DNA from: Mastigias papua
Lineage: Eukaryota > Cnidaria > Scyphozoa > Rhizostomeae > Mastigiidae
Length of the DNA: 64,000 nucleotides
Reading direction: 5' to 3'
Assembly (NCBI GenBank): GCA_964019165.1
Contig: OZ025277.1
Span: 10,897,534 to 10,961,533 of the forward strand
Position 1 is the first letter of the stretch; every line of letters starts with the position of its first letter. Below are positions 21,992 to 33,719 of this stretch, piece after piece. Below the pieces are notes generated by a model. It had not been told where the DNA came from. It worked only from the letters and a program-made list of their open reading frames with translations, and made no database searches. Both the position numbers and the translations under genes were made by a program.

Positions 21992-22518
21992 TGTAGAAAT
22001 TATTCAGCGTACCAACGCCGACTATCTGCTGGTTCAGGGATATAGTGTTAAAGTGCCAAGAGAACAACCAGAGAGACACCAAGTTTCGTATCTTGTTACT
22101 CTTCATTCAATCAATTTAACTCAACTTCAATACTTCAAATCTATTCTACTCTCTCTCTCTCTCTCTACTTCCATCTCTCTCTTGAACTCTGTCCAACTAT
22201 CCAACTATCTTTTTCTCTCTCTCTCTTTGTAGACAAATTACACGAATCTATAAATTGCTACCAATCAAAATTAAGAATAACAGGATACAAGATATACGTA
22301 AATATGGTTAGTAAACAACTTGCAAAAACAACTCTGTAACGTAATCATGACTAATGTTAAGGTTACACTTAAGCTGTGCATATAGTGAAAAATGATATTA
22401 TTGCATATCGCAACAACTAGTCATACACAATATACGTCAGCTGCGTGAGAAAGTAAATGAATGGTTAAAGAAGAAAGAGCGCTGCGAAGGCGTCGAAGCG
22501 TATGGAAAATCCCCGACA
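21992..22518 (-). repeat. 5' LTR of the BEL/Pao element
   Basis: 527 bp, matching 17945-18471. The adjoining TGGTCCACCGTGCCAGG (minus strand) is a plausible primer-binding region. Confidence 0.93.
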
Positions 22519-22523
22519 ACGCT

Positions 22524-23060
22524 GTAGGGGTATGTACACAAACCGATTAGTGTTTCTTCGTTGTATTCATTTAGAGACAACCTTGGAGAGACACTTGGTA
22601 GCTAATCTTTGATACAGGGGACCTTGTCGAAGCAGAAGCTCATAATAGTTCAGCTTTGATATAGATACACTTGTTCTAACAGAATGACATAGTGGCTCGT
22701 GGGACTTTGTTTTGAATGCTATCAAAGTAGAAACCCAGTTGCTTCGCACAGTTGTTGGCAATGTTGTCATGTCAATTATTTCTTTATGTTGAGAACTTTT
22801 CTCTGGGATATCAATTGGAATTCTGGAGTATGGGTGATTCCTTAGTGTGGGGTTCCAGCTGTAGATAGGGCAGTGATGCCTTATCAAAAACTAAATTTCC
22901 TAACAATAGTTTTTATTGAAGTAGAGGTTAGTTTTGATTCTGTAAGTAAAGTGCTTTTGACATTTCAATAGTCCTTGATCTTTCAGGCATAATTATCAAA
23001 ACTATGATAATTGTTTGGGTGTGGTCTTTGGGTGTGGTTTTATATTTTGAACCTTTGAGA
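22524..23060. other. Anonymous spacer, possibly LINE 5' leader
   Basis: No gene is recognised between the BEL/Pao target duplication and the LINE ORF1. Part of it may be the 5' UTR of the LINE. Confidence 0.4.
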
Positions 23061-23070
23061 ATGTCAGAAA

Positions 23071-23745
23071 ATGTGCTGGATCCGCCCCCTGGATGGATCA
23101 CCATCACCGCAGCCAATTCCAATTGATACGATAGAGAGTCTAAGAGATTATATGAAAAATGAATTTAGCAAAATAAATGAAAATTTATTTGAAGTAACAG
23201 AGAAAATGGTTACTAAGGATTGTATAACATCATTGATGAATATCATTGATGTGCAGAAGGAAAAAATCGAGCAAATGGAAGATAAGCTTGCCATAATGGA
23301 ATCTCACATTGCCCATTTGAAAAAGTCGAATGAAGCAGCGGAGCAATACCAACGTCGACTTTGTTTGAGAATCAATGGAATTAATTTGCCGGCAAATGGG
23401 TCAAAAGAAACCGGGGAGGAATACCTTGAAAAGGTTAAAAATGTCCTGGATAAAATTGAAGTCGACATCCCCGAAACGGTAATTGACAGAGCGCATCGTA
23501 TTGGTAAAGTTAAGGTGATAAATGGAAGGAAAGCCCAGCCGATGATTGTTAGATTCACAACTTGGAGACATCGCACCAGTGATTATAAAGCCAGGAAAAA
23601 TTCTGAAGACTATAGGATCAAATTGGATTTAACTAAGGAAAGGGTCAATTTACTGAAGAGGGCGAACGAACTTCTGAATTCTAATCAAAATTCATTTGCT
23701 TTCTGCAATGTCAACTGTCAGCCCGTGTGGTTTAGCAACGGATAA
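23071..23745 (+). CDS. LINE ORF1: coiled coil plus RRM-like RNA-binding protein
   Basis: 224 residues. A heptad-rich coiled coil spans residues about 20-90 (EKMVTKDC to LKKSNEAAEQYQ). An RRM/transposase-22-like core follows, with RRLCLRINGIN (RNP-like strand) and the VIDRAHRIGK signature, then a C-terminal helical part ending FCNVNCQPVWF. Such proteins bind LINE RNA as trimers. Another ATG ten bases upstream (23061, MSENVLDPPP) lies in a different frame, separated by a run of C, so the true start may be there with a one-base break at the C-run. Confidence 0.78.
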   Translation: MCWIRPLDGSPSPQPIPIDTIESLRDYMKNEFSKINENLFEVTEKMVTKDCITSLMNIIDVQKEKIEQMEDKLAIMESHIAHLKKSNEAAEQYQRRLCLRINGINLPANGSKETGEEYLEKVKNVLDKIEVDIPETVIDRAHRIGKVKVINGRKAQPMIVRFTTWRHRTSDYKARKNSEDYRIKLDLTKERVNLLKRANELLNSNQNSFAFCNVNCQPVWFSNG

Positions 23746-24140
23746 TATTGCCATTTCGGTGATATAGATGAACTTAAAGGACTCATTGAAAAAAGTTAAA
23801 TTGTCATTAATTATATGAAATATTTATTCTAATGTTTATCTAAAAGTCTGCCCCAATGGACAGCTGGATCCTTCCCCGTGATCTTTCACGCACGCGCTTG
23901 TGCTTTACCTATTGATTTTACCATGCAAATTGCAGCAGGGACGTTCACGGACGGTTTCAAAACATCGCGGTTGAGTATACGACAATAAGTCAGTAGCCCT
24001 TTAGAGATTCTATTTGTGTTATTTGGCAACTAGTGTTTGCCAAAGGCTATTGCGTTTTTAGTTCTTAGTTTTATACCCTTTATATCTAAATTCCTTTTGT
24101 GTTAATGTAAAAAATCGTTACTAGGTGAAAACTCTCTATT

Positions 24141-24677
24141 TTGCATACGAATGTACGTAGCCTTTCTTGCCATCACGAGGATCTACTCCATCTTCTTAAA
24201 GCTTCTAATAAATCATTTGATGTCATTGGAGTATCGGAAATGTGGCACTCTGAAAATAGTCCAATAATCACTAATATAGATATTCCTGGATACACATTAT
24301 ATAGCACGAAATCGCTTAGTCAAAACGGAGGGGTGGGGTTATATGTTAAGTCTCCTATAAATTCTATTAATCGAGTTGATCTAAACCACCAATGCTATGA
24401 CTTTGAGACAATATGGATCGAAACTGAGGCTTTAAATGAAAAGAACCTATTGTTCTGCTGTGTTTATAGACATCCTAACTCTGCGATAAATTTATTTACT
24501 GATCATTTTATAGCTACTCTTACAAAGCTAAATAACAAACGAGTTTTTGTAATGGGAGATTTTAATGTAGACCTTCTCAACTATGACACTCATTCCCCAA
24601 CTAAAGATTTTGTTATATATCAACAGTTTTTTAAGCAATCAGTTTCTACCATGCATCAGCCATCCAACAAGAATTAG
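24141..24677 (+). pseudogene. LINE ORF2 part 1: endonuclease domain
   Basis: Exonuclease-endonuclease-phosphatase domain. It begins HTNVRSLS with no upstream start because a stop lies at about 24126. It contains the DVIGVSE, GGVGLYV, YRHPNS and GDFNVDLL motifs of LINE endonucleases. The frame is lost at a T-run (24627-24632), and the next frame takes over with LPCISHPTR. Confidence 0.82.
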
Positions 24678-26619
24678 TGATTGTTCCTCAACAATAATCG
24701 ACAATATTTTCACAAACATAGTTGATGCACAGTTGATATGTGGGAATATAACAACCCATATCTCAGATCACTTTCCACAATTTCTTATTTTAAAAAATGC
24801 TAAAATCCCTCGTCTCCAAACACGCACCTTAAAATACGATTATTCATCTATCAATGAAAGGAACTTCCTTAAAGACTTTAACAAATTGAGCTTGAATTAC
24901 GTAAATGATGCGTCTGATATAGATACAAACTATGATAAGTTTTTAAGTGATTTAACTCTACTAGTGAATAAACATGTCCCTTCAAGAATGATAACTAAGA
25001 GGGAGTTAAAATTTAAGTCAAAACCATGGATCAACTATAGAATTCAGAAAATGATAAAACTAAGGGATCGATTTTTAAGGAGACTTGCTCACAATAAATC
25101 AGAAAACAACCTTCTAGTCTATAAAAAATTCAGGAACCGTGTTGCTAATGAATTAAAGGCAGCTCGGAAAAAATACTTTCAAAATTACTTTGAAGAAAAT
25201 GGGAAAAATATGAAAAAAATATGGACTGGAATAAAAAGAATTCTTTCAAACAAAAATTCTATCTTTTCTAGAATTTATAAAATCAAAGATAAAAATGGAA
25301 AATTAACATCAGATGCAGCTGAGATGTCTATCATACTTGATGAATTTTTCATCAATGTTGGAAATGATATCTCCAAGTCTATTCAGCACAATCCCAAATC
25401 ACCAACTGAATATTTAACAAATAGAAACTCTGACTCGATTGTTCTCTCACCAGTCACTGCTGGTGAAGTCAATGAAATAATCTTGAACTTAGACTCTTCC
25501 AAATCTATTGGACCAAATAGTATTCCAGTAAAGCTACTAAAAATTTTAGGGCCGAAAATTTCTCATCCTTTAGCTACTATGATAAATCAATCTTTTTCCA
25601 ACGGTATTTTTCCTTCCAAGCTTAAAATAGCTAAGGTAGTTCCTATTTTTAAGAAAGGCGACCCCGAAATATCTTCAAATTACAGACCAATATCCCTCTT
25701 ACCAATCTTTAGCAAAATTTATGAAAAGCTGATGCATAAAAGAATATATGCTTTTCTGAAAGATTGTAACATTTTGTATCCTTTACAGTTCGGATTTCAA
25801 GAAAATAACTCAATTGACCATGCATTGATTAGTTTAACTGAAGAAATTAGGTCTTCCCTTGACAATAGGCGATACGGGTGTGGGATCTTTTTGGACCTCC
25901 AGAAGGCTTTTGACACGGTTAATCATGGTATTTTACTAAACAAATTAGAGTACTATGGTATTAGAGGAAGTGTACTTGATTGGTTTAAGTCCTATCTGTC
26001 GGAAAGAAGACAATTTGTTTCAATAAATGGCTCTAGCTCTAGTTTAATGACAACCACATGTGGAGTCCCACAGGGATCTGTACTTGGTCCACTTTTATTT
26101 CTTATCTATGTTAATGATTTACCCAATGTTTCAAAAAAATTAAAGTTTTATCTATTTGCAGATGATACAAACATCTACTGTGATGGTGATACTTTGACTA
26201 ACCTTGCAAAAATAGTGAACAAAGAATTGAAATCTGTAAAAAGATGGTTAGATGTAAATAGGCTTTCCCTTAATATAAGCAAAACTAATTATATTATTTT
26301 CCATTCTACAACAATGAAAATCCCAGAAGACATTTCAATAAAGAATGGAAGAAAACATTTGACAAAAGCTAAATATGTAAAATTTTTGGGACTTCTCTTA
26401 GATGAAAATCTTAGTTGGAAATTTCACTTATCTGAACTTTCAAAGAAATTGGCTAGAACATGTGGGATCTTTTTTAAAATCAGAAGCCTTCTCCCTATCA
26501 ACACATTGATTCTAGTTTATAATTCATTATTCTTACCGTTCCTTCAATATGGTGTTATTGTCTGGGGTCAAACATTTACTTCATATCTGGAACCACTAGT
26601 CCTAATACAAAAAAGATAG
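24583..26619 (+). pseudogene. LINE ORF2 part 2: endonuclease end plus reverse transcriptase
   Basis: 678 codons in the frame after the T-run. The endonuclease ends with IDNIFTN and SDHFPQFL, which includes the catalytic His. RT motifs are IAKVVPIFKKGD, NYRPISLLP, LDLQKAFDTVNH, CGVPQGSVLGPLLF and the FADDTN box with both catalytic Asp. A thumb region (WLDVNRLSLNISKT) follows. It stops at 26619 after an A-run (about 26608-26613), where one base seems to be missing. Confidence 0.85.
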
Positions 26620-27020
26620 TTAGAGCTATTGCACATCAGCGTCCTCTTTCCCATACTTTGCCTATCTTCAAGAGCCTCAAACTTTTACAGCTTTATGATA
26701 TTTTTCGAATCAAACTACTATGCTTCATATATGAATCAATTAATAAGCTAAATCCGTATTGCTTTCATGAATTTTTTCTGTTAAACTCAGATGTCCATGG
26801 ATACTTTACTAGACAGTCTAATCGTGGTGACGTATTCCGCAATCACAAAAATAGTTTTCAATATGGTTTGAGATCCATTCGGTATATGGGGGCAAAAACA
26901 TGGAAAGAACTCCCAGAAATACTGAAAAACTCTACTTCTAAATTTTCTTTCAAAAAAATCTCAAAAAATTCATTCAAAACTCTATGTAGAATTGAATTAT
27001 TTAGGACTAGGTACTCTTAA
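26620..27020 (+). pseudogene. LINE ORF2 part 3: C-terminal region
   Basis: Third frame, continuing RT with HQRPLSHTLPIFKSL, FTRQSNRGDVF and the GAKTWKELPE motif typical of CR1-group C-termini. It ends at TAA about 200 bp before the element's 3' end. Confidence 0.78.
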
Positions 27021-27229
27021 AATTTAGGTCCGTTATTGAAGTATAAATTATAGCACAGGGGGTACTCTCCTCAAGTTAGTTTACGAACTAGTAGGAGAGT
27101 TCCTCCTTAAGAATTCCCTATAATACAAAGTGCTTTTTTTGATCGTTGAGTTTTTTTAATCTTTATGTAGTTGTTGTTGTACATTGTATATAGTGGGATT
27201 TAAAATGAATTGAACTGAATTGAATTCGT

Positions 27230-28125
27230 TGAAGAATATTCTAAATGATCATACATTGATAGGAGATGGACATGCACTACAGATTTAGGTTTTAGATTCA
27301 TGTACATTGTATTTGTTATCGTTCATTGAAAAGTATGAATTGTGAAACCTCGTCATAATAACCTGTATAAAGTAGACAATCATAGACTTTACCAGATTAA
27401 GTCAGTGCATGATGGGCTATTCCAGAGTAGACTTCCTTTAACTTGCAATGAATTAATAACAAATCTCTGTGATGTGGCAAAGTTGCTTAGTATATTTAGG
27501 ATAGCTCTATGCAAAATATGTAATAGCTAAATTCATTTTATTTCATAGCTTTATTTAATGTTGCTAAAATATACAATTGTTGCAATAACTAATTAAAACC
27601 ATCAAATTAAAACAGAATACTAAAGTAAAACAAATATTTAACATTTGCACATGTTGCATGTGCATCGAGCACCATTCTAGGCTTTGATTTTTTTCTTGAC
27701 TATAGCTAAGCTCTGTGCTGTTTTAATTTCTCACTGTGGCTACTTCAGAGTAGACTTCCTTTAAATTCTAATGAATTAGTAACAAATCTTCGTGATATGG
27801 TAGGTGGAAGTTTGCAAAGTTGCTTAGTGATTAAATCATATCCCAACAATTTTTGGTGAAGAAATCCCTCATATAAGAAGGATTTAAGTGGTTGGTTGTC
27901 TTATATATTTCCATCACTGGTTTTTGCAAATTTCTTTTATGAATTGTCAATTTCAATGTTTTCGTAAGAGGGCCTCCCGTTCCTCATCGTTTTTATTGTT
28001 GTAAGCTATTCTCTTTGCACGTTTGGTTGTTCTATTTATTGAATTATCTGCTGTTCTACTACAAAAACACTACATTAAAGGACAATATTGGGAGTTTGAT
28101 ATCACGACCATATCAAATAATAAAT
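27230..28125. other. Anonymous region with an imperfect direct repeat
   Basis: No gene seen. Contains the repeat pair described separately. Confidence 0.4.
27419..27833 (+). repeat. Imperfect direct repeat pair (about 27419-27491 and 27744-27833)
   Basis: Both copies share AGAGTAGACTTCCTTTAA, then AATGAATTA and ACAAATCT, then GCAAAGTTGCTTAGT. The second copy has a small internal insertion. Family unknown. Confidence 0.65.
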
Positions 28126-28129
28126 TTGC

Positions 28130-28560
28130 TTTTTTCGCCGGTGTAATCTTGTAATCTAGCAAATGCACTAGTCTTATGATTTACTTTACCGCAAATCTCT
28201 TTGCTGCGTGTTTCGAGATTAGATTACTATAAATAGTAATGCCATGAAGTTTCACCTGCTCCTTTTTCGGGACTGTTTTCCCATTCACAGGTAGATAAAA
28301 ATCAGTATCTATCTTTTTCCAAGAAACATCGTTTGAAATTTTGCAGGGTTGATAGCCATCCCGTAGTGGTCAAGCCAAGTAAAGATTGACTTCACTAATC
28401 ACAATATCTATCGATTGATTGGCATTAATAGAGTGTGGTGTTATAGGCAAGTTTACAGATGTTACATATCAAGTTCATATGAAATACATCAATAATGAAA
28501 ATATCAAAAAGTAAGGATCCAAGCACAGTTCCCTGGGGCACCACTTCATTTTATCATATT
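28130..28560 (-). pseudogene. Decayed LINE reverse-transcriptase fragment
   Basis: On minus, a PQGTVLGSLLF-like motif (about 28515-28545) is followed downstream by a thumb-like stretch (WLDHYGMAINPAKFQ, MFLGK, KLHGITI), with stops and the catalytic box lost. It resembles CR1/L2-group RT and is old. Confidence 0.65.
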
Positions 28561-28711
28561 TATTTTGACATGATCCAACTTTGACTCGTTGAAATAAAGC
28601 ATGCTGTGTATAAGCTTTCAGTATGCTAAAGCAATATTCCCGCTTTTTCGTGCTATAGTGAAGTTCTGTAGTGCCAACAGACTTTTCACGTATTTTGGCT
28701 TATCTTTATTC

Positions 28712-28990
28712 TCCAGACGGATGCCTCTGACTTTGGTCTTGGAACTGCACTTCTTCAGAAAGATAACTGTGGTTTTGAACGTGCTATCTCCTATGCTAGC
28801 AGGGCTCTGACAGATCGTGAGGAAGGCTTTTCTGATACCGAGCAGAAGGCTTTTCTGATACCAAGCAGGAAACACTAGCAGTTATCTATGCCACTGACTA
28901 TTTTCGTCCTTATATTCTAGGAAGGAATTTACTGTTGCAACAGACTAATTTACAGAAAAGAAATTTACTGTGCCACTCGTTAGCTCATTT
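28712..28990 (+). pseudogene. Decayed Gypsy RNase H fragment
   Basis: LQTDASDFGLGTALLQ and AISYASRALT match the RNase H region of Ty3/Gypsy pol, continuing in another frame as LAVIYATDYFRPYILGR. A 23-bp tandem duplication (28823-28845 and 28846-28868) disrupts it. No LTRs found. Confidence 0.75.
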
Positions 28991-28999
28991 CTGTTTGTC

Positions 29000-31900
29000 T
29001 GTTCTATTAAGTCATTCTCGTGGGACCTTTGTAACAACGATGATCCGCGCCGCGGTTACACTCGAATTGTTAATACTCATTACAGTTATCCTCGTCGGGC
29101 CTCTGACGCTAAGATGGCCTTATGCAACAGGAGTTGCAGGGTTATCTTGTCTAGGCCACAAGTTCTCAAGTAAATTCAACTTAATTTTCTGCAATTACTC
29201 TAGTTACGTTTCTAAAGAAGCTATGCAGTACGTCAAGCGTCTTATCAGGACTTTCACTAGTAGTCTTGATTAATGCCACGAGGCTTCCATAGGTAAGTTG
29301 CTTCATCGTCTTGTTTCCTTTTCCAAACCTCATGTTGCTATGAAAAGTAATCATTTACGGTCTTAAAAGTCGGACGAAAAGGCACTCAAGGCATCATTAT
29401 CTTTGATGCCAGTGGTTAGTGGATCCCCTTCAGTCTACGATTCACCTTTTCAGTTTCGGTTTCTTGCCAATCTTTCAGTACGAACCCTTCCTGATTTTGT
29501 AACTCAGTAATATGCCTAGCAAACAGTGTGACTTCAATGGCGGTCGTTGTGGCACATCAATTTGATCTGTTTTTCTTTCTCTTAATGACAACTACTCGAC
29601 CTAAAAGGCAATTTTGCCACCTCTGACCCTCTTGGTCCTAAGTACGTGGCCACAAAGCATCGTTTATGTTTGGAATGTGAATGATTCTGTAAAATAAAAT
29701 TATAAATAAAAATGCACATGATAAGTATGTATGCGCGAGTGATGGTAGTATCCTCTTCGCTGTATGATGTGGTATAAAGACTACAGTATAGTATACTTCA
29801 TAATCGTCTTGAAAAGTGAGATCCGAATCTACTCTTTAGATCCGAATAAGCTTACCCTCCCCCCCCCCCCGGGTTATTAATGTTTTGAAAAATCCACCAA
29901 CGACATCCTTATCCCAGATTCGTTTACTCTTCAGCTTGTACTTCGTCTGAGTATTCAGTAACGTGAGAAATCATGCTTTTCATTTTGCCTAATATATTGA
30001 GAAGACTTGTAAAATCAATCCATAGCTGTTATAAGTAGAGAGATTTTCCAACCGCCCATTTATTCCATCCCCCTCTTATTGGGACTTTAGATAATTTCCA
30101 ACCCCCTAATATTCCAACGCCCCGCCTATGTGGGACTTAATAATTGGGCCAATTTCCATCTTACAAAGATAGCTAAAAAAGTGATTCCCAACCAAAGGTT
30201 GCCGCACCCTATGGGGTTGCGAGTCATCATTTCAAGGGGTTCGACAAGCGTCCATTCTATTGACAGGAGCCTGATGCGTTTTGTACTCTACAGTCGCCTT
30301 GAGTAAACTATCTGTTGAAGGGGTTGAGAGGTCAGAGCAACAATAGATAAGGCAATTTATAATATTTGATTTTATGTAGAATCTGTCTTCCAAGTTGAAA
30401 AAGTGGATTGTTTGTGTTTCAATAAACCTATGTCTTTCTTTGTAAAAAATGATTTTTTAACAATACTAAAGCTATAAATCTGGAAATACTTACAAATTGT
30501 TCATCGTAGAATGCTGAAAACGAAAAAACACAAATGCATACAAGGACAGAAGCTTTACGAGCAGTGATTGGGTAAGTACATCCTCGATATTCTATCTTAG
30601 AGATCTCTCACTTAAAACAGTGTCGATTTATACAGGTTTTACATATCGTGCACAAGTCAAATTTCTTGTAGAGAACTGGTAGACAATAAAACTTATACTC
30701 CAACATTAGTTCTAGTGAAGGGGGGACGTTGGCCTTCATATTTTGCTGGAAATTGGTCATTGTCATATAAAATAGTTTAGTCATAGGGTGTTCCAAGGAG
30801 TTGTGGTTGTGAATTTAGGTTGCTTTGTGCGATGACGTAATGGAGCGGTCCGAGAACCTAGTAATAAATTTGGCCCGGCCCTTTCACGCTTAAGTTTTTC
30901 CTAAAGGGTAAGTCTATTCCAAATCTTCTCTCATTACACCATACATCCTTGAATTCCGCCAAATTTAGCAAATAGAACTTCATGGAGGTAAACAGCCTAC
31001 CCAAACATTAGGAATTTCCATGTTGTCGTTGTAGATTCGCAAGCGATTGAATGCCCGGCCGAAATGGTAGCCATCTTGACTTTTCCGCATATTTAAATTC
31101 ACAGTACCTTGCCGTATTCCAGGTAGTGGTCTAAAATCTACAAACACCTCCACTTGAGGTAAAGGAATTAAAATTCAATATCAAACTTGAAAAAAAAGAA
31201 CAGACAACTAAATATCATGGGTTTGTTACAGCACTTCAGACTTATTCGATACGTCAATATCCCGTCGCCTGTGCCCGAACTTGCTCCATATACCCAGGAA
31301 ACACTGATTACAAGCTGATAGTTGACAAATAATGCCAATATTCCTTTTCTTTCTTCTACATATACTCTACATCAAAATGCACCATTCTCCATCGACCTAA
31401 TTCTATTGCCACGACTGCTTATTTCATATCTTCAAATTTCCATAGCTTTTATATACATTAAAGATTTAGGATGCTCCCTTGTTAAGTTTTGCCACTCCAT
31501 ACGAAAATCAATAAAAAGGGCCTGTTATTTTCTGCTCTTTGTGAAGTTCCAGATATAATTGTTAGCTCTGGGGACAAATTAGTCAAATATTGGATGGACG
31601 ATTGCGCTATTCTGCAAAAATTTCTACATCATAGGTTTCACGCAGTAAACTATAATGAGTCATTGTCTAATTCAGAAAAACTGGATGAAAGCAATTACGA
31701 GTAGCTTTATAGGATGAATTAGAGAAATAACCAGGGCAATAAGTTTCAAATTGTCATCGACATATCCATTACTGCTAAACTGACGAAGCCATTGTTAATT
31801 ACTAACGAAACCGCTACAACATATCCTAATAGCATTTCTAACACTAGATTATGGTATTTCAACCCATTAAAGTAAAAACCAAGGATTTCTATATAAAGGT

Positions 31901-32945
31901 ACTATGTCTGTAGCATAATCAAAACTGCGCTGTGTTAAAAAATGATTAAAAACCAAGCAAGGCCGTAGCAACAGGACATGCTCTAATTATTGAAATATGA
32001 CTTGGGTAAAGTCTTGTGATGAAAACTTCCTTCGAATTTGAGCTTCCACTTCGACGAAAATTTATTATTATAATCATTATGACCATTTCAACTCAACATC
32101 ATCTACAACAATGTCACGTTTCATAACAATGTCACGTTTCATACCTGTCAATGGTACCAAGAAGGAGCATTTGTCTCAAAGCAAGGATGCCAAAGCAAGT
32201 TTTGGAGAGGGGGACGGGGCTTTGCAGCAACGATGCTTGCTGCATTGACTAAGAAAGGAAAAAAGAAAGGGATCAGGGGTGAAGTCTCTGTAACATTCTA
32301 GCGTAACTCCCTGTTGATCCAAGGTAAACCCCTTCCCGAATATGAGGACAAATTCTTTTCAGATAGAGGACGGAAAATGAAGTTATACCTCTATCGCTTC
32401 TAGCTTTTTTGAGTAAGTCAACTGTTAGCATGGACAACAAAAGTCAAATACCTATTTCTATGAAATTCCACAATCATGATATCCCACACTAGTAGAAGAG
32501 TGGGGCTATAGCCCCATCAACCCCCTCCCAGCGACTCCGACGTGCCTGCAAAAGCAGCCTTCACAATTGTTTGATAGTCTATCTAAGCTGGCTTTGTATT
32601 GACATAGGTTCTCCGTTCTAAGTTTCCAATCAATTTGAGTGATAATGTCCATGGTATAATGTGCACCCTGTTTCCTTCAGCTAATATCTCACCTATCGTT
32701 GCCAACCTTTAATGCAACAATGACGAGGAACTCGAATTCTAGTTTCTTCTTCACTTGGATCTTCTAACAAGTTAAGACTGTTAAATATCCATCGGTATGT
32801 ATCAAATTCTCTTTTTGGAAAGAACGACCTACTTCATCGGAAAATAGCTGACCAGCAAGGCCAATGACAATCGGATAGTTCCAACATATAGTCAAGACTC
32901 CCCCCTAAAGTCTCGAAGAAGATATAATAAATATTTGCCAACCTT
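29000..32945. other. Anonymous 4-kb region
   Basis: No gene is supported. It contains a poly-C run at about 29859-29870, a short tandem repeat of ACAATGTCACGTTTCAT (about 32109-32142), and a few short open frames (31322-31558, 31489-31704) with no recognised domain. Confidence 0.45.
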
Positions 32946-33717
32946 CTAGATATTCTCAATATTGTACTTTTCAAGTATGAAGTCTACCATCTCAAATCGA
33001 ACTCGAGGGAATGCCGAGCAATCATTAATAAACTCCTCGTACCTCTTCTCAAGATCATCTCTCATCCCATTTTGTAGCGTGAATTTTGTAATTTTGCATA
33101 GAAAGGACTTTTTTCTCCTTTTCTCTTCTGCTCTATCTAAATCTTTTCTAGAAATAATGCTTTCCGAGTTTGTTTCTCTCATCTCGTCTCAACTCACTTG
33201 CACTATGCAATACTTTCTCGGGATAGATGTGGCCCTCATCATCTAATATGCAATGGTCTGATTCTAAAGCAGTACATTTATTCCAACAGATCAGGTTAAC
33301 TTTTAACCTGCTCATAACCTGGACACTAGTACGCACTTGTGGTAGCAGTCTTCCCTCTTTGTATTCAATGGTCCACTTAAGGTCTTCAACAGCTCTCTTT
33401 AACTTGTCTATAAAGACGTTTTCATCAGCTTCCTTCAATACACTCTGATATCATACTAAAACTTGCAAAATTAAATAAGTCTCTGAAGCTTCAACAAATA
33501 TTTGCATGGTTCATTTTGGTTAACAAGAATATCTGTCACTTTTTCATAAAAGGAAGGCTTGTTTCGACTTTCTTCAACTACATGACTGACCGTACCATCT
33601 GGTAACCTTCGCTATTCATTAGGAATGTTGAATATCTACCCAAGAATTTATCGTCTTGGTCTTCCTTTACTAATTGAATATCAATTCCTAACTTTGGATA
33701 CCAAACCTGCAAAGTAC
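32946..33717 (-). pseudogene. Decayed coding sequence downstream of the NLR-like gene
   Basis: Three frames on minus carry non-random peptide: WYPKLGIDIQLVKEDQDDK near 33700, EGRLLPQVRTSVQVMSRLKV and DDEGHIYPEKVL around 33230-33380, then CSAFPRVRFEMVDFILEKY to the stop at 32946. A possible acceptor (TTTGCAG) lies just upstream, near 33711. These may be the last exons of the NLR-like gene or a degraded paralogue. Frames do not join cleanly and I do not recognise the domain. Confidence 0.4.
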
Positions 33718-33719
33718 AC

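Larger units (their letters stand above)
17945..22518 (-). mobile_element. BEL/Pao LTR retrotransposon, internally deleted
   Basis: 527-bp LTRs (17945-18471 and 21992-22518) with TSD ACGCT at 17940-17944 and 22519-22523. The element reads on minus, so its 5' LTR is the right-hand copy. The LTRs look identical by eye. Gag, protease and the first part of RT are present. The rest of RT, RNase H and most of integrase have been deleted, leaving a short integrase zinc-domain remnant. It is young, but cannot move on its own. Confidence 0.93.
23061..27226 (+). mobile_element. Non-LTR retrotransposon (CR1/Jockey-type), two ORFs
   Basis: Contains an L1-ORF1p-like protein, an apurinic endonuclease-like domain, RT, and an A/T-rich 3' end with short repeats (GAATTGAACTGAATTGAATT at about 27207-27226). 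The 5' limit is not defined. ORF2 is broken twice by single-base changes. It is otherwise full length and fairly young. Confidence 0.82.

Noticed and set aside
29859..29870. Three poly-C runs (near 17660, 29860, 59680) as possible functional motifs
   Set aside because: Of similar length but without shared flanks. Best read as simple repeats.
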